Source: Streptomyces seoulensis
GTDB lineage: Bacteria > Actinomycetota > Actinomycetes > Streptomycetales > Streptomycetaceae
Assembly (NCBI GenBank): GCA_013364255.1
Contig: CP054936.1
Coordinates: 7,954,353 to 8,018,352, forward strand
Reading direction: 5' to 3'
DNA length: 64,000 nucleotides
The notes below the pieces were generated by a model. That model worked only from the letters and a program-made list of their open reading frames with translations. It searched no databases and had not been told where the DNA came from. A program made the position numbers and the translations under genes. Positions 1 to 7,471 of the stretch are shown here, piece after piece. The number at the start of each line of letters is the position of its first letter. The first letter of the stretch is position 1.

Positions 1-407
1 GTGGGGCTGGGCTCGTACTCGCCCTCAAGAGGCATGGCGTCCGTCCTCTCCTCGCATCCGGGTGCCCGGCGGGGCGCCGCCGTTCGGCGTCGGCGCCGGC
101 ACCCCTCCATCCCTACCACCCGGCGCGATCCGGATGGGCGCCCCGGCCACCGGACGGCCGTATCCCGCCAGCCCCCGCGCCGCCGGTGCCCGCCGGCGCG
201 CGGACGACCGGCGCGGACGGCCGGTCCGGGGCGTCCGCCGGCGCCGTACGGCGCTCCGCCCCGCCCGGCGTGGCCGAACACCGCCCGTGGGCGTGGCCGG
301 TCTCCGCCGACGGGGCCCCGGCCCGGTATCCGGACTACGATGCCAAGGAGACGTTTGTCGGCCAGATGCCGCACGACGGCGATCTGGCCGAACTTGCCGT
401 CGCCTAA
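1..407 (+). other. Left-edge fragment, possible 3' end of an unknown gene
   Basis: A frame is open from base 3 to the TAA at 405-407 (about 134 codons). It begins with GAGLVLALKRHGV, which looks like part of a Rossmann glycine loop, and ends in a more normal-looking stretch (YPDYDAKETF, DLAELAVA). Third-position GC is lower and less regular than in the neighbouring genes and the middle is a low-complexity Arg/Pro/Ala stretch. It may be the remnant of an upstream flavoprotein-type gene or simply non-coding. I do not recognise it; a GTG at 186 would be the only internal start for a short version. Confidence 0.2.
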
Positions 408-426
408 TAGATGCCCCGGGCATCTA
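408..426. promoter_or_regulatory. 19-bp palindrome upstream of the P450 gene
   Basis: Arms TAGATGCCC and GGGCATCTA are perfect inverted repeats around a single C. The palindrome starts directly after the TAA at 405-407 and ends 42 bases before the P450 ATG. It could be an operator for a repressor of the P450/ferredoxin pair or a short terminator for whatever lies to the left. No T-rich tail is visible, and an operator seems slightly more likely given its exact symmetry. Confidence 0.4.
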
Positions 427-468
427 ATGAAGATCGGCACGACGCACCCTTCGTCTGCGAGGTCTTCC

Positions 469-1683
469 ATGCCGGACCCGACCACCGCCCCCCACGCCTC
501 CGAGCCCGTCGCGTTCCCGCAGGACCGCTCCTGCCCGTACCACCCGCCCACGGGCTACGACCCGCTGCGCACCGACCGGCCGCTGTCCCGCGTCACCCTG
601 TACGACGGCCGCCCGGCCTGGCTCGTCACCGGGCACGCCCTGGCCCGCGCCCTGCTGGCCGACCCGCGCCTGTCCAGCGACCGCACCCGCGACGGCTTCC
701 CCACCACCACGCCCCGCTTCGCGGCGGCCCGCGACCGCCGGCTCGCGCTCCTCGGCGTCGACGATCCCGAGCACCGCTCCCAGCGGCGCATGATGGTGCC
801 CAGCTTCACCCTCAAGCGGGCCGCCGCGCTCCGGCCGCGCATCCAGCACATCGTCGACGACCTGCTCGACGCGATGATCGCGCAGGGGCCGCCCGCCGAG
901 CTGGTCGGCGCGTTCGCGCTGCCCGTGCCCTCCATGGTGATCTGCGAGCTGCTCGGCGTGCCCTACGCCGACCACGAGTTCTTCGAGGAGCAGTCCAGGC
1001 GGCTGCTGCGCGGACCGGACGTCGCCGACACGCTGGACGCGCGCGACCGGCTGGAGGAGTACCTGGGCGACCTGATCGACCGCAAGCGCGAGGAACCGGG
1101 CGAGGGGGTGCTGGACGAGCTGGTCCGGCAGCGGCCGGCCGACGGCGGACCGGACCGCGCGGAGGTGATCTCGCTGGCGGTCATCCTGCTCGTCGCCGGG
1201 CACGAGACCACCGCCAACATGATCTCGCTGGGCACCTACACCCTGCTCCAGCACCCGGGCCGGCTGGCCGAGCTGCGCGCGGATCCGGCGCTGCTGCCCG
1301 CCGCGGTCGAGGAGCTGATGCGGCTGCTGTCCATCGCCGACGGACTGCTGCGGCAGGCCACCGAGGACATCGAGGTGGCCGGCGCCACGATCCGGGCCGG
1401 CGACGGCGTGGTCTTCTCGACCTCCGTCATCAACCGCGACCAGGACGTCTACCCGGCTCCCGACGCGCTGGACTTCCACCGCTCGACCCGCCACCACGTC
1501 TCCTTCGGCTTCGGCATCCACCAGTGCCTGGGCCAGAACCTCGCCCGCGCCGAACTGGAGATCGCCCTGGGCGCCCTGGTGCGGCGGCTGCCCGGCCTCC
1601 GGCTCGCGGCCCCGCCGCAGGAGATCCCCTTCAAACCCGGCGACACGATCCAGGGGATGCTGGAACTCCCCGTGACCTGGTAA
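469..1683 (+). CDS. Cytochrome P450, CYP105-like
   Basis: A 404-residue soluble bacterial cytochrome P450 that would hydroxylate or otherwise oxidise a small lipophilic substrate, using electrons from the ferredoxin encoded just downstream. The I-helix oxygen-activation motif AGHETT lies near residue 243, the ExxR pair is in EELMR near 282, and the haem-binding loop FGFGIHQCLGQ puts the axial cysteine at about residue 353. The loop and I-helix read like the CYP105 family of Streptomyces. The ATG at 469 is chosen because GAGG sits six bases upstream; an in-frame ATG at 427 would add 14 residues. The ferredoxin gene starts 12 bases after the stop, so the two are one transcript. The substrate cannot be told from sequence. 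Confidence 0.93.
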   Translation: MPDPTTAPHASEPVAFPQDRSCPYHPPTGYDPLRTDRPLSRVTLYDGRPAWLVTGHALARALLADPRLSSDRTRDGFPTTTPRFAAARDRRLALLGVDDPEHRSQRRMMVPSFTLKRAAALRPRIQHIVDDLLDAMIAQGPPAELVGAFALPVPSMVICELLGVPYADHEFFEEQSRRLLRGPDVADTLDARDRLEEYLGDLIDRKREEPGEGVLDELVRQRPADGGPDRAEVISLAVILLVAGHETTANMISLGTYTLLQHPGRLAELRADPALLPAAVEELMRLLSIADGLLRQATEDIEVAGATIRAGDGVVFSTSVINRDQDVYPAPDALDFHRSTRHHVSFGFGIHQCLGQNLARAELEIALGALVRRLPGLRLAAPPQEIPFKPGDTIQGMLELPVTW

Positions 1684-1695
1684 GAGGCTGCCGTC

Positions 1696-1896
1696 ATGCC
1701 CATCGACATCGACAAGGACGTCTGCATCGGCGCCGGCCAGTGCGCCCTGGCCGCCCCGCACGTGTTCACCCAGGACGACGAGGGCTTCAGCACCCTGCTG
1801 ACCGACCCGGAGACCGGCGCGGCCGACCCGATGGCCCGCGTCGCCGCGAAGGCCTGCCCCGTCGGCGCGATCACGATCACGGAGCCGCCCGCCTGA
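1696..1896 (+). CDS. [3Fe-4S] ferredoxin, P450 redox partner
   Basis: A 66-residue single-cluster ferredoxin. Cysteines at 10, 16 and 54 (CIGAGQC and ACPVGAI) form the C-x5-C...CP pattern of the 3Fe-4S ferredoxins that serve CYP105 enzymes in Streptomyces; the missing fourth cysteine is normal for this type. It carries single electrons from a ferredoxin reductase, not encoded in this window, to the P450. GAGG at 1684-1687, overlapping the end of the P450 gene, is the ribosome binding site. Confidence 0.92.
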   Translation: MPIDIDKDVCIGAGQCALAAPHVFTQDDEGFSTLLTDPETGAADPMARVAAKACPVGAITITEPPA

Positions 1897-1898
1897 TA

Positions 1899-1934
1899 CC
1901 CCGGAGCCCGGAGTCCGGAGTCCGGAGCCCGGGG
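1899..1934. terminator. GC-rich imperfect hairpin between convergent genes
   Basis: The ferredoxin gene and the sigma factor gene converge on this 128-base gap. It contains repeated CCGGAGT/CCGGAGC units flanked by CCCCGG and CCGGGG, able to fold into an imperfect stem. It may act as a two-way terminator. No other feature was seen in the gap. Confidence 0.3.
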
Positions 1935-2024
1935 AGGCCGACACCCCGGGCCCTGGAACCCTTGGGGGCTCTGCCGCGCCGCCCGGCCCGGTGGGATCTC
2001 CGGCCGGGCTCGGGCCGCGCGTCC

Positions 2025-2975
2025 TCACCCGGGCGGCCACGACCGGTCGCCCGGGGCCGCTCCGGCCTCTGCGGGCTCCGCGGGCTCGGGGGCGTCCAGC
2101 ACGGACAGCGGCAGGCGGGACAGCGCGGCGGGGTCGGCGATCACCTGGTAGGCGGTGATCCGGTCCTCCCGGACGGTGATGTCCAGGGCGAACAGGAGCC
2201 GGCCGGCCGGAGCGACCACCGCGCCGACACGGCCGCCGACCAGGGCCGCGGCGGCGTACCGGGCGCGGGCGCGCAGGGCGACGGTGCCCCGCGCGACGGC
2301 GCGCGCCCCGCGCAGCTCGGCCGGCGCCCCCGCGGGCAGCGCGGCGGGGTCGGCCCGGCGCACGACGTCCGGGGCGAGCACGTCCAGCAGCGCGCCGAGG
2401 TCGCCGCCCCGAGCGGCGGCCAGGAACCGTTCGACGACCACGCGGTGCCGCTCCAGCTCGGCGGCGGACACCGAGGGCACGCCCCGGACCTTGTGCCGGG
2501 CCCGGCTGGCCAGCTTCTTCGCGGCCGGCTGCGAACGGTCCACCACGGCGGCGACCTGCGCGAAGGGCACCGCGAACACGTCGTGCAGCACGAACGCCAC
2601 CCGCTCCGGCGGGCTCAACGTGTCGAGGACGGCCAGCAGCGCCACGCCCACCGAGTCGGCGAGCACCGCCTCCTCCTCGGGCGCGCCGTCGCCGCCGCCG
2701 CTCACCTCCGGCGCGTCGTGCCCGTAGGGGTCCTCCCGCCGTGCCGTCCGCGCGCGCAGCAGGTCCAGACAGACCCGGGAGACGACCGTGGTCAGCCAGC
2801 CCGGCAGGTTGTCGATGCCCTCCGCGCCGGTCCTGACCAGCCGCAGCCAGGTCTCCTGCACGGCGTCCTCCGCCTCGCTCGCCGAGCCCAGCATCCGGTA
2901 CGCCACCGCGTGCAGGCGCCCGCGCCGCAGCTCGAACCGTCGCGCCAGTTCCTCGTCGCCCGCCCTGGGGTCCAT
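2025..2975 (-). CDS. ECF sigma factor with C-terminal SnoaL-like domain (ECF41-like)
   Basis: A 316-residue extracytoplasmic-function sigma factor. Region 2 (residues about 10-75, with YRMLGSASEAEDAVQETWLRL) and region 4 (about 110-165, LSPPERVAFVLHDVFAVPF) are intact. The remaining 140 residues (from AELERHRVVVERFLAAARGG) match the SnoaL/NTF2-like extension that controls ECF41-group sigma factors in place of an anti-sigma protein. The WLPEP linker and DGGG motif I recall for ECF41 are not obvious here, so it may be a side branch such as ECF56. ECF41 genes usually sit beside an oxidoreductase or similar target gene; here the divergent FMN azoreductase fits that role. Start ATG at 2975. Confidence 0.88.
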   Translation of the reverse strand: MDPRAGDEELARRFELRRGRLHAVAYRMLGSASEAEDAVQETWLRLVRTGAEGIDNLPGWLTTVVSRVCLDLLRARTARREDPYGHDAPEVSGGGDGAPEEEAVLADSVGVALLAVLDTLSPPERVAFVLHDVFAVPFAQVAAVVDRSQPAAKKLASRARHKVRGVPSVSAAELERHRVVVERFLAAARGGDLGALLDVLAPDVVRRADPAALPAGAPAELRGARAVARGTVALRARARYAAAALVGGRVGAVVAPAGRLLFALDITVREDRITAYQVIADPAALSRLPLSVLDAPEPAEPAEAGAAPGDRSWPPG

Positions 2976-2980
2976 GGGTC

Positions 2981-3007
2981 GGTCACCTTTCCGCGTCGTG
3001 CTCCGTC
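2981..3007 (+). promoter_or_regulatory. ECF-type promoter candidate for the azoreductase
   Basis: GGTCACC at 2981-2987, exactly 16 bases, then CGTC at 3004-3007. This resembles the ECF41 promoter pattern as I remember it (TGTCACA, about 16 bases, CGTC). Transcription would start near 3013, about 35 bases before the azoreductase GTG. Confidence 0.5.
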
Positions 3008-3015
3008 ACCCCACT

Positions 3016-3042
3016 GACGTATCCGACCCGATCGAGGTGACC
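3016..3042 (-). promoter_or_regulatory. ECF-type promoter candidate for the sigma factor
   Basis: On the minus strand GGTCACC (3042-3036), exactly 16 bases, then CGTC (3019-3016): the same elements and the same spacing as the plus-strand site at 2981-3007. It would start a transcript near 3009 and drive the sigma factor's own gene. It overlaps the azoreductase ribosome binding site. Confidence 0.5.
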
Positions 3043-3047
3043 TTCCG

Positions 3048-3737
3048 GTGACTGACACGCTGCTGCACATCGACTCCAGCGCCGACCCGACCGCCGACTC
3101 GGTGAGCCGCCGGCTGACCGCCCGCTTCGTCCGCGCCTGGCGCGAGCGGCACGGTACGGCGGGCTACCGCCACCGTGACCTGTCCGCGACGCCCGTCGCG
3201 CCGCTCACCGCGGCCTACACCGCCCTCGGCCGCCGGGTGGAGCACGCGGGCTTCGTACCGCCGGCCGAGGTGCCCGCGCTGATCGGGGACCCGGCCGAGC
3301 GGCGCGAGTGGGAGCTGACCCTGCCCCTGGTCACCGAGTTGCGCCGCGCGCACACGGTGCTGCTGGGCGTCCCGATGTACAACTTCTCCATGCCCGCCGC
3401 CCTCAAGGCGTGGATCGACCGGGTGACCTTCCCGGGCGCGTTCACCGACCCGGACACGGGCGCGAGCCTGCTGGGCGGCACCCGCGTGATCGCGGTCATG
3501 GCCCGCGGCGGCGGATACGGCCCGGGCACTCCGCGCGCGGCCTTCGACTTCCAGACGCCCTACCTGCGGGCCTGGTTCGGCAACCTGGGCGTCGACCCCG
3601 GCCGGCTGCACCTGATCGCGGCCGAACTGACCCGCGTCGACGTCCTCCCGCGGCTCGCCGGCCTCGAACACCTGGCCGCGGACTCGCTCGCGGCGGCCGA
3701 GGACGCGCTGACGGAACTGGCACGGTCCGCCGCCTGA
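3048..3737 (+). CDS. azoR: FMN-dependent NADH azoreductase / flavodoxin-like NAD(P)H oxidoreductase
   Basis: A 229-residue flavodoxin-fold enzyme of the AzoR family, which uses NAD(P)H and FMN to reduce quinones and azo bonds. The N-terminal phosphate-binding strand and loop (LLHIDSSADPTADSVSRRL), the FMN-contacting PMYNFSMPAALKAWIDRV segment near residue 108 and the ARGGGYG loop near 146 are all present, at normal length. Translation starts at GTG 3048, with GAGGTGA eight bases upstream. It is divergent from an ECF41-like sigma factor and probably its target, suggesting a role in response to electrophile or quinone stress. Confidence 0.88.
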   Translation: MTDTLLHIDSSADPTADSVSRRLTARFVRAWRERHGTAGYRHRDLSATPVAPLTAAYTALGRRVEHAGFVPPAEVPALIGDPAERREWELTLPLVTELRRAHTVLLGVPMYNFSMPAALKAWIDRVTFPGAFTDPDTGASLLGGTRVIAVMARGGGYGPGTPRAAFDFQTPYLRAWFGNLGVDPGRLHLIAAELTRVDVLPRLAGLEHLAADSLAAAEDALTELARSAA

Positions 3738-3801
3738 GCCTCCGGCCCGCCCGGGAACCGCTCCCGCCGGGCCGCCCGCCGGGTGCCAGTAGGGTGCCGG
3801 G

Positions 3802-4635
3802 ATGACCGAACAGGCCCCGGAACCAGCCGAGAAGCCCGCCGAGACACCCGCTCAAAGGTTCGGCGAGACGTCCGCTCAGAAGCGTGCCGGAGCACCCAGC
3901 CGGACGTCCGCCGGGGCGTCCGCTCAGGAGTCCGCCGGGGCGTCCGCTCAGGAGTCCGCCGGGGCGCCCGGCCAAGAGTCCGCCGAAGTGTCCGCCCGGA
4001 CGTCCGCCCGGACGTCCGCCCGGACGTCCGCCCGGACGTCCGCCCGGACGCCCGCCCGGGCGTCCGCCGTGAGGCCCTTCCTCTACGTCGTCGTCTGCGC
4101 CGCCGGCGTCGCCGAGAGCGTCGGCGCGCTGATCGCCGCCGCGCGGGTACGGGGCTGGGAGGTCGGCGTCATAGCGACCCCCCTCGCCATGAACGGCTTC
4201 TTCGACAGCGCCGCCGTCCAGACGCTCACCGGCCGCCCCGTCCGCTCCGCCTGGCGCACCCCCGCGGACCCGCGCCCCTTCCCGCCGCCGGACGCCGTGG
4301 CCGTCGCGCCCGCCACCTTCAACACGATCAACAAGTGGGCCGCCGGCATCGCCGACACCCTCGCCGCGGCCACCCTGTGCGAGGCCCACGGCCTCGGCGT
4401 CCCGGTCGTCGCCCTGCCGTGCGTGGCCGACGCGCTGGCCGTCCACCCCGCCTACCGCGACAGCCTGGCCCGCCTGCGCGCGATGGGCGTCCGCTTCGGC
4501 GACCCGCACACCGGCGATCAGCCCCAGGACGGCGGCCGGCCCGCCTTCGCCTGGGAACGCGCCCTGGACCTGCTCGACGCCTTCCCGCCCGGCCCCCGCC
4601 CCGCGTCCGTCATCCGGTACGACCGGCCGTCATGA
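3802..4635 (+). CDS. Flavoprotein of the phosphopantothenoylcysteine decarboxylase (HFCD) fold with repeat N-terminus
   Basis: A 277-residue protein. From about residue 90 (RPFLYVVVCAAGVAESVGA) it is an HFCD-type flavoprotein domain with the FMN-binding PATFNTINKWAAGIADT segment near residue 172. Such proteins bind FMN and often perform oxidative decarboxylation of C-terminal cysteines or act as uncharacterised flavoproteins. The first 89 residues are a low-complexity Ala/Ser/Thr/Arg tract made by DNA repeats (SAGASAQE and SART units). A GTG at 4069 lies exactly at the domain start and would give a 188-residue protein, but it has no visible ribosome binding site, whereas AGGG precedes the ATG at 3802. 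An IS1380 element lies ten bases after the stop. Confidence 0.75.
   Translation: MTEQAPEPAEKPAETPAQRFGETSAQKRAGAPSRTSAGASAQESAGASAQESAGAPGQESAEVSARTSARTSARTSARTSARTPARASAVRPFLYVVVCAAGVAESVGALIAAARVRGWEVGVIATPLAMNGFFDSAAVQTLTGRPVRSAWRTPADPRPFPPPDAVAVAPATFNTINKWAAGIADTLAAATLCEAHGLGVPVVALPCVADALAVHPAYRDSLARLRAMGVRFGDPHTGDQPQDGGRPAFAWERALDLLDAFPPGPRPASVIRYDRPS
3907..4068 (+). repeat. Tandem repeats inside the flavoprotein gene: 24-bp units then 12-bp units
   Basis: Three 24-bp units (3907-3930, 3931-3954, 3955-3978, the first two identical, plus a half unit) encode SAGASAQE. From 3991 to 4068 a 12-bp unit, CGTCCGCCCGGA, is repeated about six times and encodes SART. Each 12-bp unit contains the palindrome CGGACGTCCG. 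Such an array is prone to copy-number change by slippage. Confidence 0.9.
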
Positions 4636-4644
4636 TCGCCGACC

Positions 4645-4666
4645 GCCTAGCCTCGCGCTTTCATGA
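4645..4666 (+). repeat. Left terminal inverted repeat of the IS
   Basis: Matches the reverse complement of 6296-6317 at 19 of 22 bases; mismatches are CG versus AT in the middle and A versus G near the inner end. Confidence 0.9.
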
Positions 4667-4700
4667 AGCGAGCTGTCCGGCAGGCGGTCAGGAAAGCAGA

Positions 4701-4767
4701 AAGTGCCTCTGACCAGCAAGAATGAGGATTGTCGAGGTCCTTGTTCCTGCCACCGCCGGAGGCACTT
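4701..4767 (+). promoter_or_regulatory. Long-range hairpin covering the transposase ribosome binding site
   Basis: AAGTGCCTC at 4701-4709 is perfectly complementary to GAGGCACTT at 4759-4767. The second arm includes most of the GGAGG (4758-4762) that serves the GTG at 4773. A transcript entering from outside the IS could fold and hide the ribosome binding site, the known way many insertion sequences avoid expression from neighbouring promoters. Confidence 0.5.
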
Positions 4768-4772
4768 CCCAG

Positions 4773-6149
4773 GTGAAGCACTCTATCGGGTCCTATCCCC
4801 GTGTCCGTGTCCAGGACGACGGCCGCCAGATCGTCTCCCAGGCCGGGTCGGTCCTGCTGGTCGAGACGGTCCGCAAGGCCGGTCTTGACCAGGCCATATC
4901 GACAGCTCTGGCGCCGTGGCGCAAGCCGCGGGCCGTCCACGACCCCGGCAAGATCCTCCTGGACATCGCCCTGGCGGTGGCACTGGGCGGGGACTGCCTG
5001 GCGGACGTTGCGATGCTGCGGGCCGAGCCGGCCGTCTTCGGTCCGGTCGCCTCCGAGCCGACCGTCTCCCGCCTGATCGACACCCTCGCGGCCTCCGGCG
5101 AGAAAGCCCTGCAGGCAATCCGGTCCGTACGCTCCGAAGTCCGTGGCCGTGTCTGGTCGTTGGCTGGTGAGAATGCGCCGGACGCCGACGCTCAGGTCAC
5201 CGTCGATCTCGACGGCGTCCTCGTGGTCGCGCATTCCGACAAGGAGGACGCGACCGCGACCTGGAAGAAGACCTACGGCCATCACCCTTTGACGGCCTTC
5301 GTCGACCACGGCCCGGGCGGAACCGGCGAGCCGGTCGCGGCCCTGCTCAGGCCGGGGAACGCGGGCTCGAACACGGCCGCCGACCACATCACCACCGCCC
5401 GGCTCGCCCTGGCCCAACTGCCCAAGCACTACCGGCGAGGACGGCAGACACTGATCCGCACGGACTCCGCCGGCGGCACCCACGACTTCGTGTCCTGGCT
5501 CGCCAGGCGAGGCCGGTGGCTGTCCTACTCGGTCGGCATGACGGTCACCGAAGCGATCCACGAACATGTGCTGAAGGTCCCCGCCCCGACTTGGACGGCG
5601 GCCGTCGAGACCAACGGTGAGGTCCGTGACGGGGCCTGGGTCGCCGAGCTCACCGGCAGCCTGCTGGACGGCTGGCCGAAGGGGATGCGGCTGATCGTCC
5701 GCAAGGAACGGCCGCACCCCGGTGCCCAGTTGAGGATCACGGACGCGGACGGCATGCGGATCACCTGTTTCGCCACCAACACTCCTGACCGGCCGATCGC
5801 CGAGCTCGAGCTCCGTCACCGGCTGCGGGCCCGGGCCGAGGACCGGATCCGGGCCGCCCGGTCCACCGGCCTACGCAACCTGCCCCTGCACCACACCGCG
5901 CAGAACAAGGTCTGGCTGGAGATCGTCCAGGTCGCGCTTGACCTCCTGGCCTGGATGCCCATGCTCGCCCTGACCGACCAGGCCCGTCTTTGGGAGCCCC
6001 GCCGACTGCGGTTCCGCCTGTTCTCCGCGGCCGCCCAGCTCGTCACCACCGGCCGACGCCGCATCCTCCGCCTCGCCCGCCACTGGCCCTGGACCGGCGA
6101 GATATCCGCCGCCCTTGAACGGCTTGCGCTCCTGCCGAACCCCACCTGA
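4773..6149 (+). CDS. IS1380-family transposase
   Basis: A DDE transposase that cuts and rejoins the element's ends. From the GTG at 4773 it has 458 residues (start KHSIGSYPRVRVQ), the usual beginning for Streptomyces IS1380 transposases, and GGAGG lies ten bases upstream. An in-frame ATG at 4722 would add 17 residues without a good binding site. The acidic residues are placed as expected: VDLDGVLV, LIRTDSAGG, and the C-terminal ELRHRLRARAEDRIR block. The reading frame is intact, so the enzyme may be functional. Confidence 0.9.
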   Translation: MKHSIGSYPRVRVQDDGRQIVSQAGSVLLVETVRKAGLDQAISTALAPWRKPRAVHDPGKILLDIALAVALGGDCLADVAMLRAEPAVFGPVASEPTVSRLIDTLAASGEKALQAIRSVRSEVRGRVWSLAGENAPDADAQVTVDLDGVLVVAHSDKEDATATWKKTYGHHPLTAFVDHGPGGTGEPVAALLRPGNAGSNTAADHITTARLALAQLPKHYRRGRQTLIRTDSAGGTHDFVSWLARRGRWLSYSVGMTVTEAIHEHVLKVPAPTWTAAVETNGEVRDGAWVAELTGSLLDGWPKGMRLIVRKERPHPGAQLRITDADGMRITCFATNTPDRPIAELELRHRLRARAEDRIRAARSTGLRNLPLHHTAQNKVWLEIVQVALDLLAWMPMLALTDQARLWEPRRLRFRLFSAAAQLVTTGRRRILRLARHWPWTGEISAALERLALLPNPT

Positions 6150-6268
6150 CCAGCTGATTCGCCTGTCCCTACAAGAAGAGGAACCAGCCCGGAGCAGTGG
6201 GACCCGGCGTCCACCCGAGGCGACACTCGGGCCCTCGGAATGCCCGCCATCAGCCACCCAAAGCCAAA

Positions 6269-6317
6269 CGGTCCACCGACTCCGTCGGCGGACCGTCACG
6301 AAAGATCGAGGCTAGGC
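6269..6317 (-). repeat. Right end of the IS: inner hairpin and terminal inverted repeat
   Basis: The right terminal repeat is 6296-6317. Just inside it, 6269-6295 folds as an interrupted stem (CGGTCC...CCGAC / GTCGG...GGACCG), which could terminate the transposase transcript or be a transposase-binding subterminal repeat. Confidence 0.7.
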
Positions 6318-6373
6318 TCTTTCCGGTAACCCGGAGATATGCCGGTGACCACCCGAAGACAGGAGCGGCAACG

Positions 6374-7342
6374 ATGCGGTACGTGAAGCTCGGCTCGACG
6401 GGCCTGGACGTGTCACGGATCTGTCTGGGCTGCATGACCTACGGCGTGCCCGACCGGGGCGCACACGAGTGGACCCTCGACGAGGAGACCTCGCGGCCCC
6501 TGATCCAGCAGGCCCTGGAGGCCGGGATCACCTTCTTCGACACGGCCAACGTCTACTCCGACGGCACCAGCGAGGAGATCGTCGGCCGCGCGCTGCGCGA
6601 CTTCGCCCGCCGCGAGGACGTCGTCCTCGCCACCAAGGTGCACGGCCGGATGCGGCCCGGCCCCAACGGCGCCGGTCTGTCCCGCAAGGCGATCATGACC
6701 GAGATCGACGCCAGCCTGCGCCGCCTCGGCACCGACTACGTCGACCTCTACCAGATCCACCGCTGGGACCCGCACACGCCCGTCGAGGAGACCATGGAGG
6801 CGCTGCACGACGTGGTCAAGGCGGGCAAGGCCCGCTACATCGGGGCCAGTTCGATGTACGCGTGGCAGTTCTCCAAGGCCCAGTACACCGCGCGGCTCAA
6901 CGGCTGGACCCGCTTCGTCTCCATGCAGAACCACTACAACCTGCTCTACCGCGAGGAGGAGCGCGAGATGCTGCCGCTCTGCGCGGACCAGGGCGTCGGC
7001 GTGCTGCCCTGGAGTCCGCTCGCCCGGGGCCGCCTCACCCGGGACTGGGGCACCGCCACCCACCGCAGCGACACCGACAACTTCGGCAGCACCCTCTACG
7101 CGGAGGGCGACCGCGCCGTCGTCGAGACCGTCACCCGCATCGCCGAGGAGCGCGGCGTCCCGCGCGCCCAAGTGGCCCTCGCCTGGCTGCTGCACCGGAA
7201 CACGGTCACCGCGCCCATTATCGGCGCCGCCAAGCCGCAGCACCTGGCGGATGCCGTGGCCGCCGTCGAACTGGAGCTGAGCGAGAAGGAGATCGAGGAG
7301 CTGGAGCGGCCCTACACCCCGCACGAGGTCAGCGGCCACTGA
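6374..7342 (+). CDS. Aldo/keto reductase
   Basis: A 322-residue NADPH-dependent (beta/alpha)8-barrel oxidoreductase that reduces aldehydes or ketones. The catalytic set is visible: Asp in FFDTAN, Tyr in ANVYSDG, Lys in VLATKVHG and His in YQIHRWD; the NADPH-binding C-terminal IIGAAKPQHLADAV is present. The family resembles the AKR11/YajO group. The start ATG at 6374 has AGGAG eight bases upstream. Only about 56 bases separate it from the IS right end, so its original promoter may have been replaced or displaced by the insertion. Confidence 0.92.
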   Translation: MRYVKLGSTGLDVSRICLGCMTYGVPDRGAHEWTLDEETSRPLIQQALEAGITFFDTANVYSDGTSEEIVGRALRDFARREDVVLATKVHGRMRPGPNGAGLSRKAIMTEIDASLRRLGTDYVDLYQIHRWDPHTPVEETMEALHDVVKAGKARYIGASSMYAWQFSKAQYTARLNGWTRFVSMQNHYNLLYREEEREMLPLCADQGVGVLPWSPLARGRLTRDWGTATHRSDTDNFGSTLYAEGDRAVVETVTRIAEERGVPRAQVALAWLLHRNTVTAPIIGAAKPQHLADAVAAVELELSEKEIEELERPYTPHEVSGH

Positions 7343-7363
7343 GCCCGCCCGCCGCACCCGAGG

Positions 7364-7389
7364 CCCGTACGGCGCGCACGCCGTACGGG
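7364..7389 (+). terminator. Terminator hairpin after the aldo/keto reductase
   Basis: Perfect 11-bp stem CCCGTACGGCG / CGCCGTACGGG with a four-base loop, 21 bases after the stop codon. There is no strong T tract, as is common in Streptomyces. Confidence 0.7.
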
Positions 7390-7471
7390 CCCGCTCCGTA
7401 TGGGGTCGCGAAAGGGCCGGTCTCCGGCTCCGCGGAGGAAATCCGGTCCGGAATCCATTGGCCACGAACAA

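Larger units (their letters stand above)
4645..6317 (+). mobile_element. IS1380-family insertion sequence
   Basis: A complete element of about 1.67 kb. The ends are 22-bp inverted repeats (4645-4666 and 6296-6317) matching at 19 positions and beginning GCCTAGCCTCG. One transposase gene fills the interior. The flanking bases (GACC on the left, TCTT on the right) do not form a target-site duplication, so the copy is old, or one junction has been rearranged. It sits ten bases after the flavoprotein stop and 57 bases before the aldo/keto reductase ATG and has broken no gene. Confidence 0.9.

Noticed and set aside
411..3017. Very long open frame (868 codons) across the P450, ferredoxin and sigma genes
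   Set aside because: Its protein is Arg/Pro/Ala low complexity, typical of a shadow frame in GC-rich DNA. The P450, ferredoxin and sigma motifs all lie in other frames.
3991..4068. CRISPR-like array in the 12-bp repeats
   Set aside because: Units are contiguous with no spacers and stay in frame with the coding sequence.
4722..4772. ATG 4722 as the transposase start
   Set aside because: No ribosome binding site, and the GTG at 4773 has GGAGG and matches the usual family N-terminus.
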